Below, in pieces: positions 1 through 7,222 of a stretch of 10,487 nucleotides of DNA. Every line of letters starts with the position of its first letter. Within the stretch, counting starts at the first letter, position 1. Source of the DNA: Chloroflexota bacterium (lineage in GTDB: Bacteria > Chloroflexota > Anaerolineae > Anaerolineales > UBA4823). The position numbers and the translations under genes are program-made. The notes under the pieces are model-generated. The model was not told the DNA's origin and did no database searches. It saw only the letters and a program-made list of their open reading frames with translations. The DNA lies in NCBI GenBank assembly GCA_030613705.1, contig JAUWLJ010000041.1, positions 1-10,487 on the forward strand, read 5' to 3'.

Positions 1-174
1 CATATTTTCGACAAGTTCACTCGGTTAAACCCAGAAATGAGCCGGAAAGGTTTTGGATTAGGTTTGGCATATTGCCGACTGGCGATTGAGGGACATGGAG
101 GCAGGATTTGGGTAGAAAGTGATGCAGGACAAGGTTCACGGTTCTGTTTCACCTTGCCTCTTGCCCAAGATTAA
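1..174 (+). CDS. Sensor histidine kinase, C-terminal end (5' truncated by window)
   Basis: Only the last 57 residues are present, reading in frame from base 1 to a TAA stop. They form the end of a GHKL-type ATPase domain: an F-box (IFDKFTRL), then a glycine-rich G2 box (KGFGLGLAYC) in the lid that binds ATP, then the final strands (GGRIWVES, GSRFCFTLPL). In histidine kinases this domain phosphorylates the conserved His of the dimerisation domain, which lies off the left edge, as do the N and G1 boxes and any sensor domain. The signal sensed and the partner regulator cannot be told. The gene ends 82 bases before the next one on the same strand. Assignment to the histidine kinase ATPase family is firm; nothing finer is supported. 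Confidence 0.9.
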   Translation, partial: HIFDKFTRLNPEMSRKGFGLGLAYCRLAIEGHGGRIWVESDAGQGSRFCFTLPLAQD

Positions 175-256
175 TCTTTTGGCACTCATCACCAGTTTGT
201 GGAGGGCCTGAATTGAATCGTAGCAAATTGATCAATCCAAACCTTTGGGAGTAGAT

Positions 257-1120
257 ATGCACCAAATTGCACCCGGCATTTACAGCGAAGACAAATTCGC
301 TGGCGTGACTCTCGGCGCGCTAATACTTCCTCATGGGACCATCATGGTTGATGCCCCTCTCAGGGCAGAAGATGCTCGTTCCTGGCGCGCTTCGCTCACC
401 AACCTTTCAATCGGCTCAAACCGGATACTAGTCAATCTTGACGCCCATCTCGATCGTACGCTTGGTTCCCGCGCGGTGGACAGCACGATTGTCGCTCATC
501 AAACGACCGCGCAAGTCTTTCGAAATCGCCCATCTGTATTTAAAGGTCACAGCGCAGACAGCGGTGCAGAATGGGAAGTCAGCAACGATCTTTTTGGCAC
601 CCGCTGGGCAATTCCAGATATTACTTTCTCAGACCGTCTGTATTTTCATTGGGGTGGACCAGAGATAATTCTCGAACATCACCTGGGTCCAACCCCGGGC
701 TCCATCTGGGTATTAATTCCATCTGCCAAAGTGGTTTTCGTCGGTGATACGATTCTTAACGACCAACCTCCATTTCTCGCTTCGGCAGATCTTCCAGCTT
801 GGATCGAGTCACTTGAGCTTCTGAAGACATCTTATAAACAATATACAATTATCAGCGGGCGAGGTGGCTTAAATGGGGCAGATAGCATACGCTCACAATT
901 AAAAATTCTGAAAAAGATTCTGCGAGGCTTGGAAAAGCTCGCCAAGAAAGACGCCCCCCCGGAAATGACTGAAGGTTTGATCTCAAGTCTGATTTCTGGG
1001 ATGTCGCTGCCTACCAATCGGCGAAAACATTATATCCAGCGATTACGCCACGGACTTTATTATTACTACTCCCAACATTATCTAACTCTAGAAGCTTTGG
1101 AACAGGACAAGCCCCGTTAA
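257..1120 (+). CDS. Metallo-beta-lactamase-fold protein with degenerate metal site
   Basis: This 287-residue cytosolic protein shows the MBL-fold outline: an N-terminal sheet (GVTLGALILPHGTIMVDAPL, about 16-35), the metal loop region (NLDAHLDR, 60-67), a second metal region (GPTPGS, 144-149), the GD motif (VFVGDT, 160-165) and a final loop (ISGRGG, 199-204). Active family members have HxHxDH, HTPG and GHG here. Here the first and last His of HxHxDH are Asp62 and Arg67, the His of HTPG is Pro145, and the His of GHG is Arg202. Only His64, Asp66 and Asp164 remain. It is therefore probably not a classic two-metal hydrolase. The C-terminal 75 residues are helical and rich in Lys, Arg and Tyr. A longer reading from TTG at 245 is possible, but GGGAG at 247-251 sits 5 bases before ATG 257, which decides the start. 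Function unknown. Confidence 0.82.
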   Translation: MHQIAPGIYSEDKFAGVTLGALILPHGTIMVDAPLRAEDARSWRASLTNLSIGSNRILVNLDAHLDRTLGSRAVDSTIVAHQTTAQVFRNRPSVFKGHSADSGAEWEVSNDLFGTRWAIPDITFSDRLYFHWGGPEIILEHHLGPTPGSIWVLIPSAKVVFVGDTILNDQPPFLASADLPAWIESLELLKTSYKQYTIISGRGGLNGADSIRSQLKILKKILRGLEKLAKKDAPPEMTEGLISSLISGMSLPTNRRKHYIQRLRHGLYYYYSQHYLTLEALEQDKPR

Positions 1121-1136
1121 ACCCAACCAAAATCCT

Positions 1137-2195
1137 ATGTCAAAAACAGATCAATTGCCCCTCTACGAACTCACCCGCGGCGGGTTCGTAGAGTCAATTC
1201 ATTACGGCTCAATAGCGATTTCAGATAATCAAGGTCGCCTAGTGGCTTGGTATGGGGACCCACACACATTTACATTTCTTCGTTCTTCCGCCAAACCATT
1301 TCAAGCACTTCCCTTCATCGAAGAGAATGGGCAAGGATTCTTTAATTTATCGCCCAACGAAATCGCATTGATTTGCGCTTCTCATTCTGGCACAGACGAA
1401 CATACCGCAACCCTTCAAGCGATTCAAGATAAGACCGGGGTAATTGAAACCGAATTGATGTGTGGAGTACATCCAGTTTTCGATGTATCGACCGCAGAAG
1501 CGATGCGCAAGCGGGGTGATGAATTGACCCCTAACCGCCATAATTGTTCCGGCAAGCACACTGGTATGCTTGCCTTCGCACATATGCGGAATTGGTCAAC
1601 TTCAGATTATCTCGATCCAAACCACCCTGTTCAAGAAAGGATTTTGAAGACCTTCTCTGAAATGAGCGGAGTTCCGATTGATGAAGTGGCAGTAGGGATA
1701 GATGGTTGCTCAGCCCCGAATTTCGCTATCCCTCTTCATAATGCTGCTCTTGCCTATGCCCGGCTATGCGATCCTCAGGAGCTTTCAGAAAATCGAGCTA
1801 ATGCCTGCAGGACCATTACTACCTCTATGACCAGCCATGCATTCATGGTGGGTGGACCTGGTAGATTCGACACTCGATTGATGGAAGTCACTAACGAACG
1901 GATGGTCTCCAAAGGTGGTGCGGAGGGTTACCAGGCAATTGGAATCCTACCTAATGCACTCGCACCTGGATCGCCAGCTGTAGGAATTGCTTTCAAGATA
2001 TCCGATGGCGACTCCCGAAATAGGGCTCGCCCAGCTGTTTCTCTCGAAATTCTCCGTCAGCTCAATGCGCTCTCCTCCGCCGAAGAGGAAGAACTGGCGG
2101 AATTTGGACCATCTTTACCACTCAGGAATTGGCAGAAGATTGAGATCGGCAGGACACGTCCTGCGTTCAAGCTCAACCTGATTTCACCATCTTAA
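1137..2195 (+). CDS. L-asparaginase, Rhizobium etli type (Asparaginase II, PF06089 family)
   Basis: A 352-residue protein of the thermolabile Rhizobium-type asparaginase family, which hydrolyses L-asparagine to aspartate and ammonia. It is unrelated to the E. coli AnsA/AnsB fold. The family's key residues are all visible with an offset of about two from R. etli ReAII: the SxxK pair Ser50 and Lys53 (RSSAKPFQ), Ser82 in ASHSG, the zinc ligands Cys137 and Lys140 (NCSGKHTG) and Cys191 (DGCSAPN), and Lys259 (VSKGG). Length matches the family and there is no signal peptide, so it should act in the cytoplasm. The gene starts 16 bases after the MBL-fold gene and is followed at once by nth, suggesting co-transcription. 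No convincing ribosome binding site precedes the ATG, so translational coupling is possible. The family call is firm; substrate is inferred from the family. Confidence 0.92.
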   Translation: MSKTDQLPLYELTRGGFVESIHYGSIAISDNQGRLVAWYGDPHTFTFLRSSAKPFQALPFIEENGQGFFNLSPNEIALICASHSGTDEHTATLQAIQDKTGVIETELMCGVHPVFDVSTAEAMRKRGDELTPNRHNCSGKHTGMLAFAHMRNWSTSDYLDPNHPVQERILKTFSEMSGVPIDEVAVGIDGCSAPNFAIPLHNAALAYARLCDPQELSENRANACRTITTSMTSHAFMVGGPGRFDTRLMEVTNERMVSKGGAEGYQAIGILPNALAPGSPAVGIAFKISDGDSRNRARPAVSLEILRQLNALSSAEEEELAEFGPSLPLRNWQKIEIGRTRPAFKLNLISPS

Positions 2196-2221
2196 ACTTG
2201 CATAAAGACATAAATACTAAA

Positions 2222-2905
2222 ATGGATTCAGATGCTCGAGCCCTCACAGCCCACCAGAAGCTGGTTGATTTTTATGGCTACCCCGACTGGCGAAAACCAT
2301 TACCTGCCCTTGATGAGCTCGTGTCCACGATTCTTTCCCAAAACACAAATGATACAAATCGGGATCGAGCATTCAAGGCCCTGATAACTCAATTCCCAAC
2401 CTGGGAAAAAGTTCGCGATGCGGACAGCCAACAAGTGATTGATGCAATCCGTCCTGCTGGGTTAGCCAATCAAAAAGGACCCCGAATCCAAAACATACTC
2501 AAGGAAATCACCAAGCAGAGAGGGAGCTTAGACATCTCTTTCTTAGCCGACATGCCAACTGATGATGCTCGACAATGGTTACTCCAATTCAAAGGAGTAG
2601 GTCCAAAAACAGCTGCTATTGTCTTGCAATTTTCTCTGGGCAAAGCAGCATTTCCAGTTGATACACATATTTATCGGGTCACCGGACGTTTGGGTATTCG
2701 GCCAGAGAAAATGAATGCCGAGCAAGCGCACGACTATCTCGCCAAAATGCTGCCCGAGGAAACATATTACCCAGCCCACTTAAATATGATCCGCTTGGGA
2801 CGTGAAATCTGCCAGGCAAGGAACCCTAAGTGTCATCAATGTCCCCTCAATGGCATATGTGACTATTACGCTGATCTCCAGGGAGCGATCACTGCGGATC
2901 AGTGA
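2222..2905 (+). CDS. nth: Endonuclease III (DNA glycosylase/AP lyase)
   Basis: A 227-residue base-excision repair enzyme that removes oxidised pyrimidines and cuts the abasic site. The HhH-GPD core is complete: TILSQNTND near residues 36-44, the helix-hairpin-helix GVGPKTA at 125-131 with catalytic Lys129, and VDTH with catalytic Asp147. The C-terminal [4Fe-4S] loop has cysteines 197, 204, 207 and 213 in the spacing C-x6-C-x2-C-x5-C. Having both the Lys and the Asp marks it as a bifunctional glycosylase/lyase rather than a MutY-type enzyme. Exact lesion preference cannot be read from sequence. A TTG at 2198 would add eight residues (MHKDINTK) that look unlike the family; ATG 2222 is preferred, although no clear ribosome binding site supports either. 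The stop is followed 20 bases later by the N-hydrolase gene. Confidence 0.94.
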   Translation: MDSDARALTAHQKLVDFYGYPDWRKPLPALDELVSTILSQNTNDTNRDRAFKALITQFPTWEKVRDADSQQVIDAIRPAGLANQKGPRIQNILKEITKQRGSLDISFLADMPTDDARQWLLQFKGVGPKTAAIVLQFSLGKAAFPVDTHIYRVTGRLGIRPEKMNAEQAHDYLAKMLPEETYYPAHLNMIRLGREICQARNPKCHQCPLNGICDYYADLQGAITADQ

Positions 2906-2925
2906 CCAGACTTGTTGAATTAACT

Positions 2926-3357
2926 ATGAATATTTACTTCGCTTGCTCCATAACTGGGGGTCGTAAGGAAGAAAATATCTACCAAGTCATCGTGGACACC
3001 ATGCTTACCGATGGTCATCAAGTTCCTACCGCACATCTATCCAGACCTGAGGTTATGTCATTAGAGGATATCGTCGATCCGGTGGAAGTTTACACGCGTG
3101 ACATAGAATGGATCGAAATCTGTGATGCCATGATCGCAGAAGTGAGCACTCCATCACATGGTGTGGGATACGAGATCGCCTACGCCATTTCAAGAAATAA
3201 ACCCGTGTTATGCCTGCACCGTCAGGGAATTCGGGTTTCAAAGATGATCACAGGAAATGACCACCCGAGAATCTGTGTGCGAGATTACCGGCAAACCGAC
3301 GAGATAGCAAAACTACTGAGGGATTTCCTATCCCAGATAAACCCATGCACCGAATGA
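2926..3357 (+). CDS. DNPH1/Rcl-like deoxynucleoside 5'-monophosphate N-hydrolase (nucleoside 2-deoxyribosyltransferase superfamily)
   Basis: A 143-residue single-domain protein. The N-terminus (MNIYFACSITGG) is the Rossmann-like entry of the nucleoside 2-deoxyribosyltransferase superfamily. The signature SHGVGYE at 77-83 gives the nucleophile Glu83, and Asp59 lies 24 residues before it, the spacing known for rat Rcl (Asp69, Glu93). Tyr4, Ser8, Ser77 and a Ser near 105 (RVSKM) match the phosphate- and sugar-contacting residues of Rcl. This points to hydrolysis of deoxynucleoside 5'-monophosphates to a base and deoxyribose 5-phosphate rather than base transfer; that is inference from the family. 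The frame opens with GTG at 2902, overlapping the nth stop, but the family start is ATG 2926, which lacks an obvious ribosome binding site. Placement after nth suggests a nucleotide-pool or base-damage role. Confidence 0.85.
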   Translation: MNIYFACSITGGRKEENIYQVIVDTMLTDGHQVPTAHLSRPEVMSLEDIVDPVEVYTRDIEWIEICDAMIAEVSTPSHGVGYEIAYAISRNKPVLCLHRQGIRVSKMITGNDHPRICVRDYRQTDEIAKLLRDFLSQINPCTE

Positions 3358-3366
3358 ATTGCCTTT

Positions 3367-3473
3367 GGTGAGTATTATCACCTGGAACTTATGACGATTG
3401 GTATTCAACGAACACCAATATTTCGATTATTATATATGCCTAGAACTAGACGGGAATCAGGAAAATTCCTGAT
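3367..3473. other. Series of three hairpins after the left operon
   Basis: Three inverted repeats follow the N-hydrolase stop. GGTGA/TCACC (3367-3371 with 3378-3382) has a 6-base loop. ATTGGT-A-TTC pairs with GAA-C-ACCAAT (3397-3406 with 3410-3419), nine pairs with one mismatch and a 3-base loop. ATCAGGAA pairs with TTCCTGAT (3456-3463 with 3466-3473), eight perfect pairs with only two bases between, so a DNA palindrome or binding site is as likely as an RNA hairpin. None has a proper T-tract. They may protect or end the upstream transcript, or be part of a structured RNA. Role not established. Confidence 0.4.
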
Positions 3474-3503
3474 ACTCATCGCTGTTTCCTCCTTTGGCGA
3501 ACA

Positions 3504-3544
3504 CCTCCGCTGGGCTTCCTCACCGCTCCGGCGGAGGCTGTTTT
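3504..3544 (+). terminator. Probable intrinsic terminator of the left operon
   Basis: CCTCCGC (3504-3510) pairs perfectly with GCGGAGG (3531-3537), followed by CTGTTTTAATTT. The loop is long (20 bases) and contains CCGC (3523-3526), which could pair instead with GCGG (3531-3534) around a TCCG tetraloop, so two structures compete. The segment is markedly G+C rich within an A+T rich gap. The T-rich tail supports a terminator, though the distance of about 150 bases from the nearest stop codon is large. Confidence 0.45.
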
Positions 3545-3602
3545 AATTTAATTTCCTTGAATAATAATTTGGTTAGAATCATATAAATATTCAAAAATAC
3601 GC

Positions 3603-3632
3603 TTGACTTCAAAGCCATGGTGGGCATACAAT
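3603..3632 (+). promoter_or_regulatory. Sigma-70-like promoter for dnaJ/cbpA
   Basis: TTGACT (3603-3608) and TACAAT (3627-3632) match the -35 and -10 consensus at five of six bases each, with an 18-base spacer. Transcription would begin near 3639 and leave a leader of about 70 bases before the J-protein start at 3710. No CIRCE element (the HrcA operator) is seen near it, so heat-shock control by HrcA is not supported here. Confidence 0.55.
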
Positions 3633-3709
3633 CTAAGTAAGCAGATTATCAATTAATTAATAATTTTCCCCTCTGAAGAGACAGACTCCCTTCAAGGAAT
3701 TAAAAAAGT

Positions 3710-4654
3710 ATGGAGTATAAAGATTACTATAAGGTATTGGGTGTCGATCGAAAAGCCAGCGAAGATGAAATTAAACACAGCTATCGAAAATTAGCTCTTG
3801 ACCATCACCCAGATCGCAATCTTGGTGATAAAGCCGCAGAAGAAAAATTTAAAGAGATCAACGAAGCTTATCAGGTGCTGAGCGATGTGGAGAAAAGGAA
3901 ACGTTACGATCAATTAGGTGAATCATATAGCAGCTGGCAGCAACGCGGTGGAACCCCCGGAGGATTCAACTGGGAGGATTGGTCCGTGAAAAACACAAGG
4001 GGAGGCAATGTTCGGGTCGAAGTAGGCGATTTCGGAGATATTTTTGGGAACACGGGAATAGGAGACTTCTCAGATTTCTTTCGCAGCATATTTGGGGGCA
4101 GGTCGGTATCGCGCCACCCTGGAAGTGCATCAACCCGTTCTGCTCGCCAGCCTCAGGCTTTCCAACAAGAAGTACCAATCAGCTTCTTTGAAGCTTATCA
4201 AGGGACAACCAGAAGGGTTGAAATCGACGGTCATCAAAAAGAGGTCATCATTCCGCCCGGAGCTCGCACAGGCACGAAAGTACGCATTTCGGAGGCTATT
4301 TCAACTGCTCCAAATCGCCCTAAGAGTGATTTATACTTGGTGATTGAGGTAGCTGATGATCCCAGGTATAAGCGAAAGAAAAATAACCTCTATACAGATG
4401 TCGAGGTAGATCTGTATACAGCAGTTTTAGGAGGGGAGATTAAGGTTCCAACATTAAGTGGTATTGTTGTACTGTCAATCCCTTCTGGCACTCAACCGGG
4501 ACAAACTTTTCGGCTTTCGGGGCGTGGTATGCCTCAGCTGAAGAATCCAAAAAAGTCCGGTGATCTTTATGTCAAGGTCAACATCCGCATACCCCGCAAT
4601 CTTTCCTCCGAAGAGAAAGAACTGTTCTCCGAACTTAATCAACTGAAGGAGTAG
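3710..4654 (+). CDS. J-domain co-chaperone, CbpA/DnaJ class B (no zinc finger)
   Basis: A 314-residue Hsp40 that should stimulate the ATPase of DnaK and hand over unfolded clients in the cytoplasm. The J-domain covers residues 1-70 with the essential HPD at 33-35. It is followed by a Gly/Phe-rich region (about 80-135, with GDFGDIFG and DFFRSIFGG) and two beta-sandwich client-binding domains (about 150-225 and 230-310; [31 protein letters not shown]). The CxxCxGxG zinc-finger repeats of true DnaJ are absent, so it is the class B type, like CbpA. AAGGA at 3694-3698 lies 11 bases before the ATG. A good promoter precedes it. The protease gene follows after 76 bases with no clear terminator between, so they may be co-transcribed. 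No dnaK or grpE is in the window. Confidence 0.93.
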   Translation: MEYKDYYKVLGVDRKASEDEIKHSYRKLALDHHPDRNLGDKAAEEKFKEINEAYQVLSDVEKRKRYDQLGESYSSWQQRGGTPGGFNWEDWSVKNTRGGNVRVEVGDFGDIFGNTGIGDFSDFFRSIFGGRSVSRHPGSASTRSARQPQAFQQEVPISFFEAYQGTTRRVEIDGHQKEVIIPPGARTGTKVRISEAISTAPNRPKSDLYLVIEVADDPRYKRKKNNLYTDVEVDLYTAVLGGEIKVPTLSGIVVLSIPSGTQPGQTFRLSGRGMPQLKNPKKSGDLYVKVNIRIPRNLSSEEKELFSELNQLKE

Positions 4655-4730
4655 CGATTCCATCCTGTTTAATCTCTACTAGCTGAATTATATTGGGAAG
4701 GATAATCAATTCTTGAAAGGAACCCAGGTA

Positions 4731-5933
4731 ATGAAGAGACGAAGTAAATTATTGGTATTTTTTCTATTTGCATCGGTATTCCTGTTTTCTTGCCAGGCGC
4801 TTTCGGCCGTGCAATCAATAGCTGTCACCATTGAACCTCCGCAACCCACCCTGACTTCTGTAACTGAACCGGTTCTAGTCGAATCACCCGCTGTTGTTGA
4901 TCCGCAGGTCACTGAGACCCCGGTCATAATCAGCATGAACCTGAAGGATGACATTCTCGTTGATATCTATGAGATGTCAAACCCTGGGGTGGTTGCAATT
5001 CAGGTGCTTTCTGAAAGTGGGAACGGACTTGGTTCTGGATTCGTAATTGACAAAGATGGTCATATCATCACTAATTTTCATGTCATTGACGGTGTTTCGG
5101 ACCTGGAAGTTGACTTCCCATCTGGTTACAAAACCCGTGGCACGGTGATTGGAACCGACACAGACTCCGATCTAGCAGTGATCAAAGTCGAAGTTCCACC
5201 CGAGGAACTGCACCCTCTCCCCTTAGGAGACTCTGCAGAGATCAAGGTTGGGCAAACTGTTATCGCCATTGGTAGTCCTTTTAGATTCAATGGCACAATG
5301 ACAACCGGGATAGTCTCCAGCCTGGGTCGTACACTCAATTCCATACGCACAGCACCTGGCGGAAGTTTTTTCACAGCCGGGGATATCATCCAAACTGATG
5401 CAGCTATCAACCCTGGAAATTCTGGTGGACCACTGCTCAATCTCAATGGAGAAGTTATTGGAGTAAATCGAGCCATCGAGACATATAATATCAATTCGCA
5501 GGAAGATCCACTGAATTCGGGTATCGGTTTTGCGATCGCGATAAATACAGTTAAACGCGTAGCTCCCTCACTGATTAGTGAGGGCAGTTATGACTATCCT
5601 TATCTGGGAATCAGCAGTCTGAGTGAAATCAGCTTGCTCCAACAAGAAGCGTTGCGCCTACAGCAAAGCAGTGGAGCTTATGTGACCAGCGTTACCCCTG
5701 ATAGCCCAGCTGATCGAGCAGGATTACGAGGTGGGACCGATCCAACAAAATTTCTAAATATCTCTTCCGGTGGCGACCTTATCATCGCCATTGACGATCG
5801 CCCAGTCCGGACTTTTAGTGATTTGCTATCCTACCTTATTCAAGAAAAAAGCCCGGGTGATACAATCACTTTTACCATCCTGAGAGACGACCAGGAAATC
5901 GAAATTGATTTGATCCTTGGCAAACGCCCATAA
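4731..5933 (+). CDS. HtrA/DegP-like trypsin-type serine protease with PDZ domain, probable lipoprotein
   Basis: A 400-residue exported protease of the S1C family that would degrade or manage misfolded proteins outside the membrane. The N-terminus has basic residues, a hydrophobic stretch and a lipobox-like LFSC with Cys21, so lipid anchoring is likely. A Pro/Thr/Val-rich linker (about 30-68) leads to the protease domain, with catalytic His117 (TNFHVID), Asp147 (TDSDLAV) and Ser231 (NPGNSGGP). One PDZ domain covers about 285-395, including the ligand loop YLGIS and SPADRAGLRGG. All three catalytic residues are intact. A TTG at 4713 would add six residues, but AAAGGA at 4716-4721 sits nine bases before ATG 4731, and this start gives a clean signal peptide. 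A perfect 8-pair hairpin lies in the coding sequence at 5565-5584, at the protease-PDZ border. Confidence 0.94.
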   Translation: MKRRSKLLVFFLFASVFLFSCQALSAVQSIAVTIEPPQPTLTSVTEPVLVESPAVVDPQVTETPVIISMNLKDDILVDIYEMSNPGVVAIQVLSESGNGLGSGFVIDKDGHIITNFHVIDGVSDLEVDFPSGYKTRGTVIGTDTDSDLAVIKVEVPPEELHPLPLGDSAEIKVGQTVIAIGSPFRFNGTMTTGIVSSLGRTLNSIRTAPGGSFFTAGDIIQTDAAINPGNSGGPLLNLNGEVIGVNRAIETYNINSQEDPLNSGIGFAIAINTVKRVAPSLISEGSYDYPYLGISSLSEISLLQQEALRLQQSSGAYVTSVTPDSPADRAGLRGGTDPTKFLNISSGGDLIIAIDDRPVRTFSDLLSYLIQEKSPGDTITFTILRDDQEIEIDLILGKRP

Positions 5934-6023
5934 TCTTATTAGCTAAGTTTATACCTGACATATAACGATCAAGAATAACTTGGTGCAACCCTGACGGTTA
6001 ATATATCTCTAAACAAATCAAAT

Positions 6024-6030
6024 AGAGGAG
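6024..6030 (+). promoter_or_regulatory. Ribosome binding site that decides the release-factor start
   Basis: AGAGGAG touches the first possible ATG (6031) directly, which is too close for initiation. The second ATG (6037) is six bases away, the usual distance. The start is therefore placed at 6037. Confidence 0.75.
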
Positions 6031-6036
6031 ATGCCA

Positions 6037-7137
6037 ATGTTTACCGAACAAGATTTGCGGGAATTGTTGGATTTCAAGACCGAGCATCCAGTGTTGAGTG
6101 TCTACCTTAATACCGACCCATCCCAAGGGAGTGCGGATGCTTACAAACCACGCTTACGCAGCATGTTGAAGGACATTGGTTTAAAAAATGATGTTCAAAA
6201 AGTGCAGCAATATATAAATTTTGAGTTCGATTGGTCAGGACGTGGTGTGGCTATGTTTTCGTGTGCTGAGGAGGATTTTTTCCGGGTTTTTTCAATTGCG
6301 GTACCGATCCGCGATCGAATTAGAATCAGCAAGCGTCCATATCTAAAACCACTCGCTGATTTACTCGATTTTTACGGAGGCTATGGCGTCGCTGTGGTGG
6401 ACAAGATCGATGCCCGTTTGTTCTATTTTCATCTGGGAGAAATACTTAAAGAAGAGGAATTATCCGGTGAAAGTGTACGCAGGATCAAGAGAGGGGGTGG
6501 TTCTCAATCCCTTGGTCGTCGTGGTGGGACTGCCGGACAAACAAACTACCCTGAAGAAGTTGCCGAGCGTAATATCAAAGACGCGGCCGATTTCGCAGCA
6601 CGCTTCTTTAGCGAGAATAACATCCGCCGCGTGCTGATTGGCGGGACAGAGGAAAACGTCAATATTTTCCGCAACCATCTACCAAAAGCCTGGCAGAGCC
6701 TGGTAGTTGGTACATTTCCAATCATCAAGAATGCCGGCCAGGCTGAAATTATGAAACGCGCGCTTGAAGTAGGACATGAAGCAGAATGTTTGAAACAAAC
6801 CAAGCTAGTTCAAATGATAGTTACCAGCGAGGCAAAAGGGCAGGCCGGTGTGATCAACCTTGAAGATACTTTGAATGCGGTCCACGATGGACGTGTTCAA
6901 ATATTAGTATTTCGTGAAGGATATCGGGCACCTGGATACCGCTGTAAGGGATGTGGTTATTTGACTACTGAAAAGCTTACAGCCTGTTCATTCTGTGAAA
7001 ACAAATTCGAAAATATACCTGACGCTGTTGAACTGGCAGTGCGCAGAGTCATGCAAGATGGCGGTGAGGTCGAAGTATTGCGGGATGTAGAGGTGCAGAA
7101 AGACTTTGATCAGATTGGTGCTCTGTTGAGGTATTAA
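6037..7137 (+). CDS. Bacterial archaeo-eukaryotic-type release factor homologue (baeRF/Vms1-like)
   Basis: A 366-residue cytoplasmic protein built like eRF1-related factors. An N-terminal region (1-100) opens with a helix and SVYLNTDP. A middle domain starts near YGGYGVAVVDKIDARLFYF (113-131) and carries a Gly-rich loop, RGGGSQS (152-158) then GRRGGTAGQ (160-168), before a long helix (EEVAERNIKDAADFAARFF). A C-terminal domain holds a zinc ribbon with Cys303, Cys306, Cys317 and Cys320. The GSQ triplet, with Gln157, occupies the place of the catalytic GGQ of eRF1 and of GSQ in yeast Vms1, which frees nascent chains from stalled ribosomes. Peptidyl-tRNA cleavage is inferred, not shown. The gene lies between htrA and a convergent hsp20, with a shared terminator after its stop. 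It is not the housekeeping RF1 or RF2. Confidence 0.82.
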   Translation: MFTEQDLRELLDFKTEHPVLSVYLNTDPSQGSADAYKPRLRSMLKDIGLKNDVQKVQQYINFEFDWSGRGVAMFSCAEEDFFRVFSIAVPIRDRIRISKRPYLKPLADLLDFYGGYGVAVVDKIDARLFYFHLGEILKEEELSGESVRRIKRGGGSQSLGRRGGTAGQTNYPEEVAERNIKDAADFAARFFSENNIRRVLIGGTEENVNIFRNHLPKAWQSLVVGTFPIIKNAGQAEIMKRALEVGHEAECLKQTKLVQMIVTSEAKGQAGVINLEDTLNAVHDGRVQILVFREGYRAPGYRCKGCGYLTTEKLTACSFCENKFENIPDAVELAVRRVMQDGGEVEVLRDVEVQKDFDQIGALLRY

Positions 7138-7174
7138 TCAAATTCAACAGCTCATCTGGACCGTTAGTTAAACC

Positions 7175-7205
7175 AAAAAGGGAAGGCATCGAACCTTCCC
7201 TTTTT
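7175..7205. terminator. Bidirectional intrinsic terminator between convergent genes
   Basis: AAAAAGGGAAGG (7175-7186) pairs over all 12 bases with CCTTCCCTTTTT (7194-7205) around a 7-base loop. The G+C core is flanked by A5 on one side and T5 on the other, so it ends in a T-run on whichever strand is read. It lies 37 bases after the release-factor stop and 17 bases after the hsp20 stop, so it should serve both. Confidence 0.9.
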
Positions 7206-7222
7206 ATAATTAATTGCAGATG

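Noticed and set aside
175..256. A terminator or promoter between the kinase and the MBL-fold gene
   Set aside because: No stem with a T-tract and no paired hexamers beyond chance; only the ribosome binding site at 247-251 is supported.
5126..5494. A 122-residue minus-strand ORF inside the HtrA gene
   Set aside because: It is antisense to the catalytic core of a clearly conserved protease; its composition is what the reverse of that codon use would give.
5936..6030. Possible promoters upstream of the release-factor gene (TATAAC at 5961-5966; TTGGTG with TATATC downstream)
   Set aside because: Each has one fair hexamer but a poor partner or spacer; read-through from htrA is equally possible, so no promoter was called.
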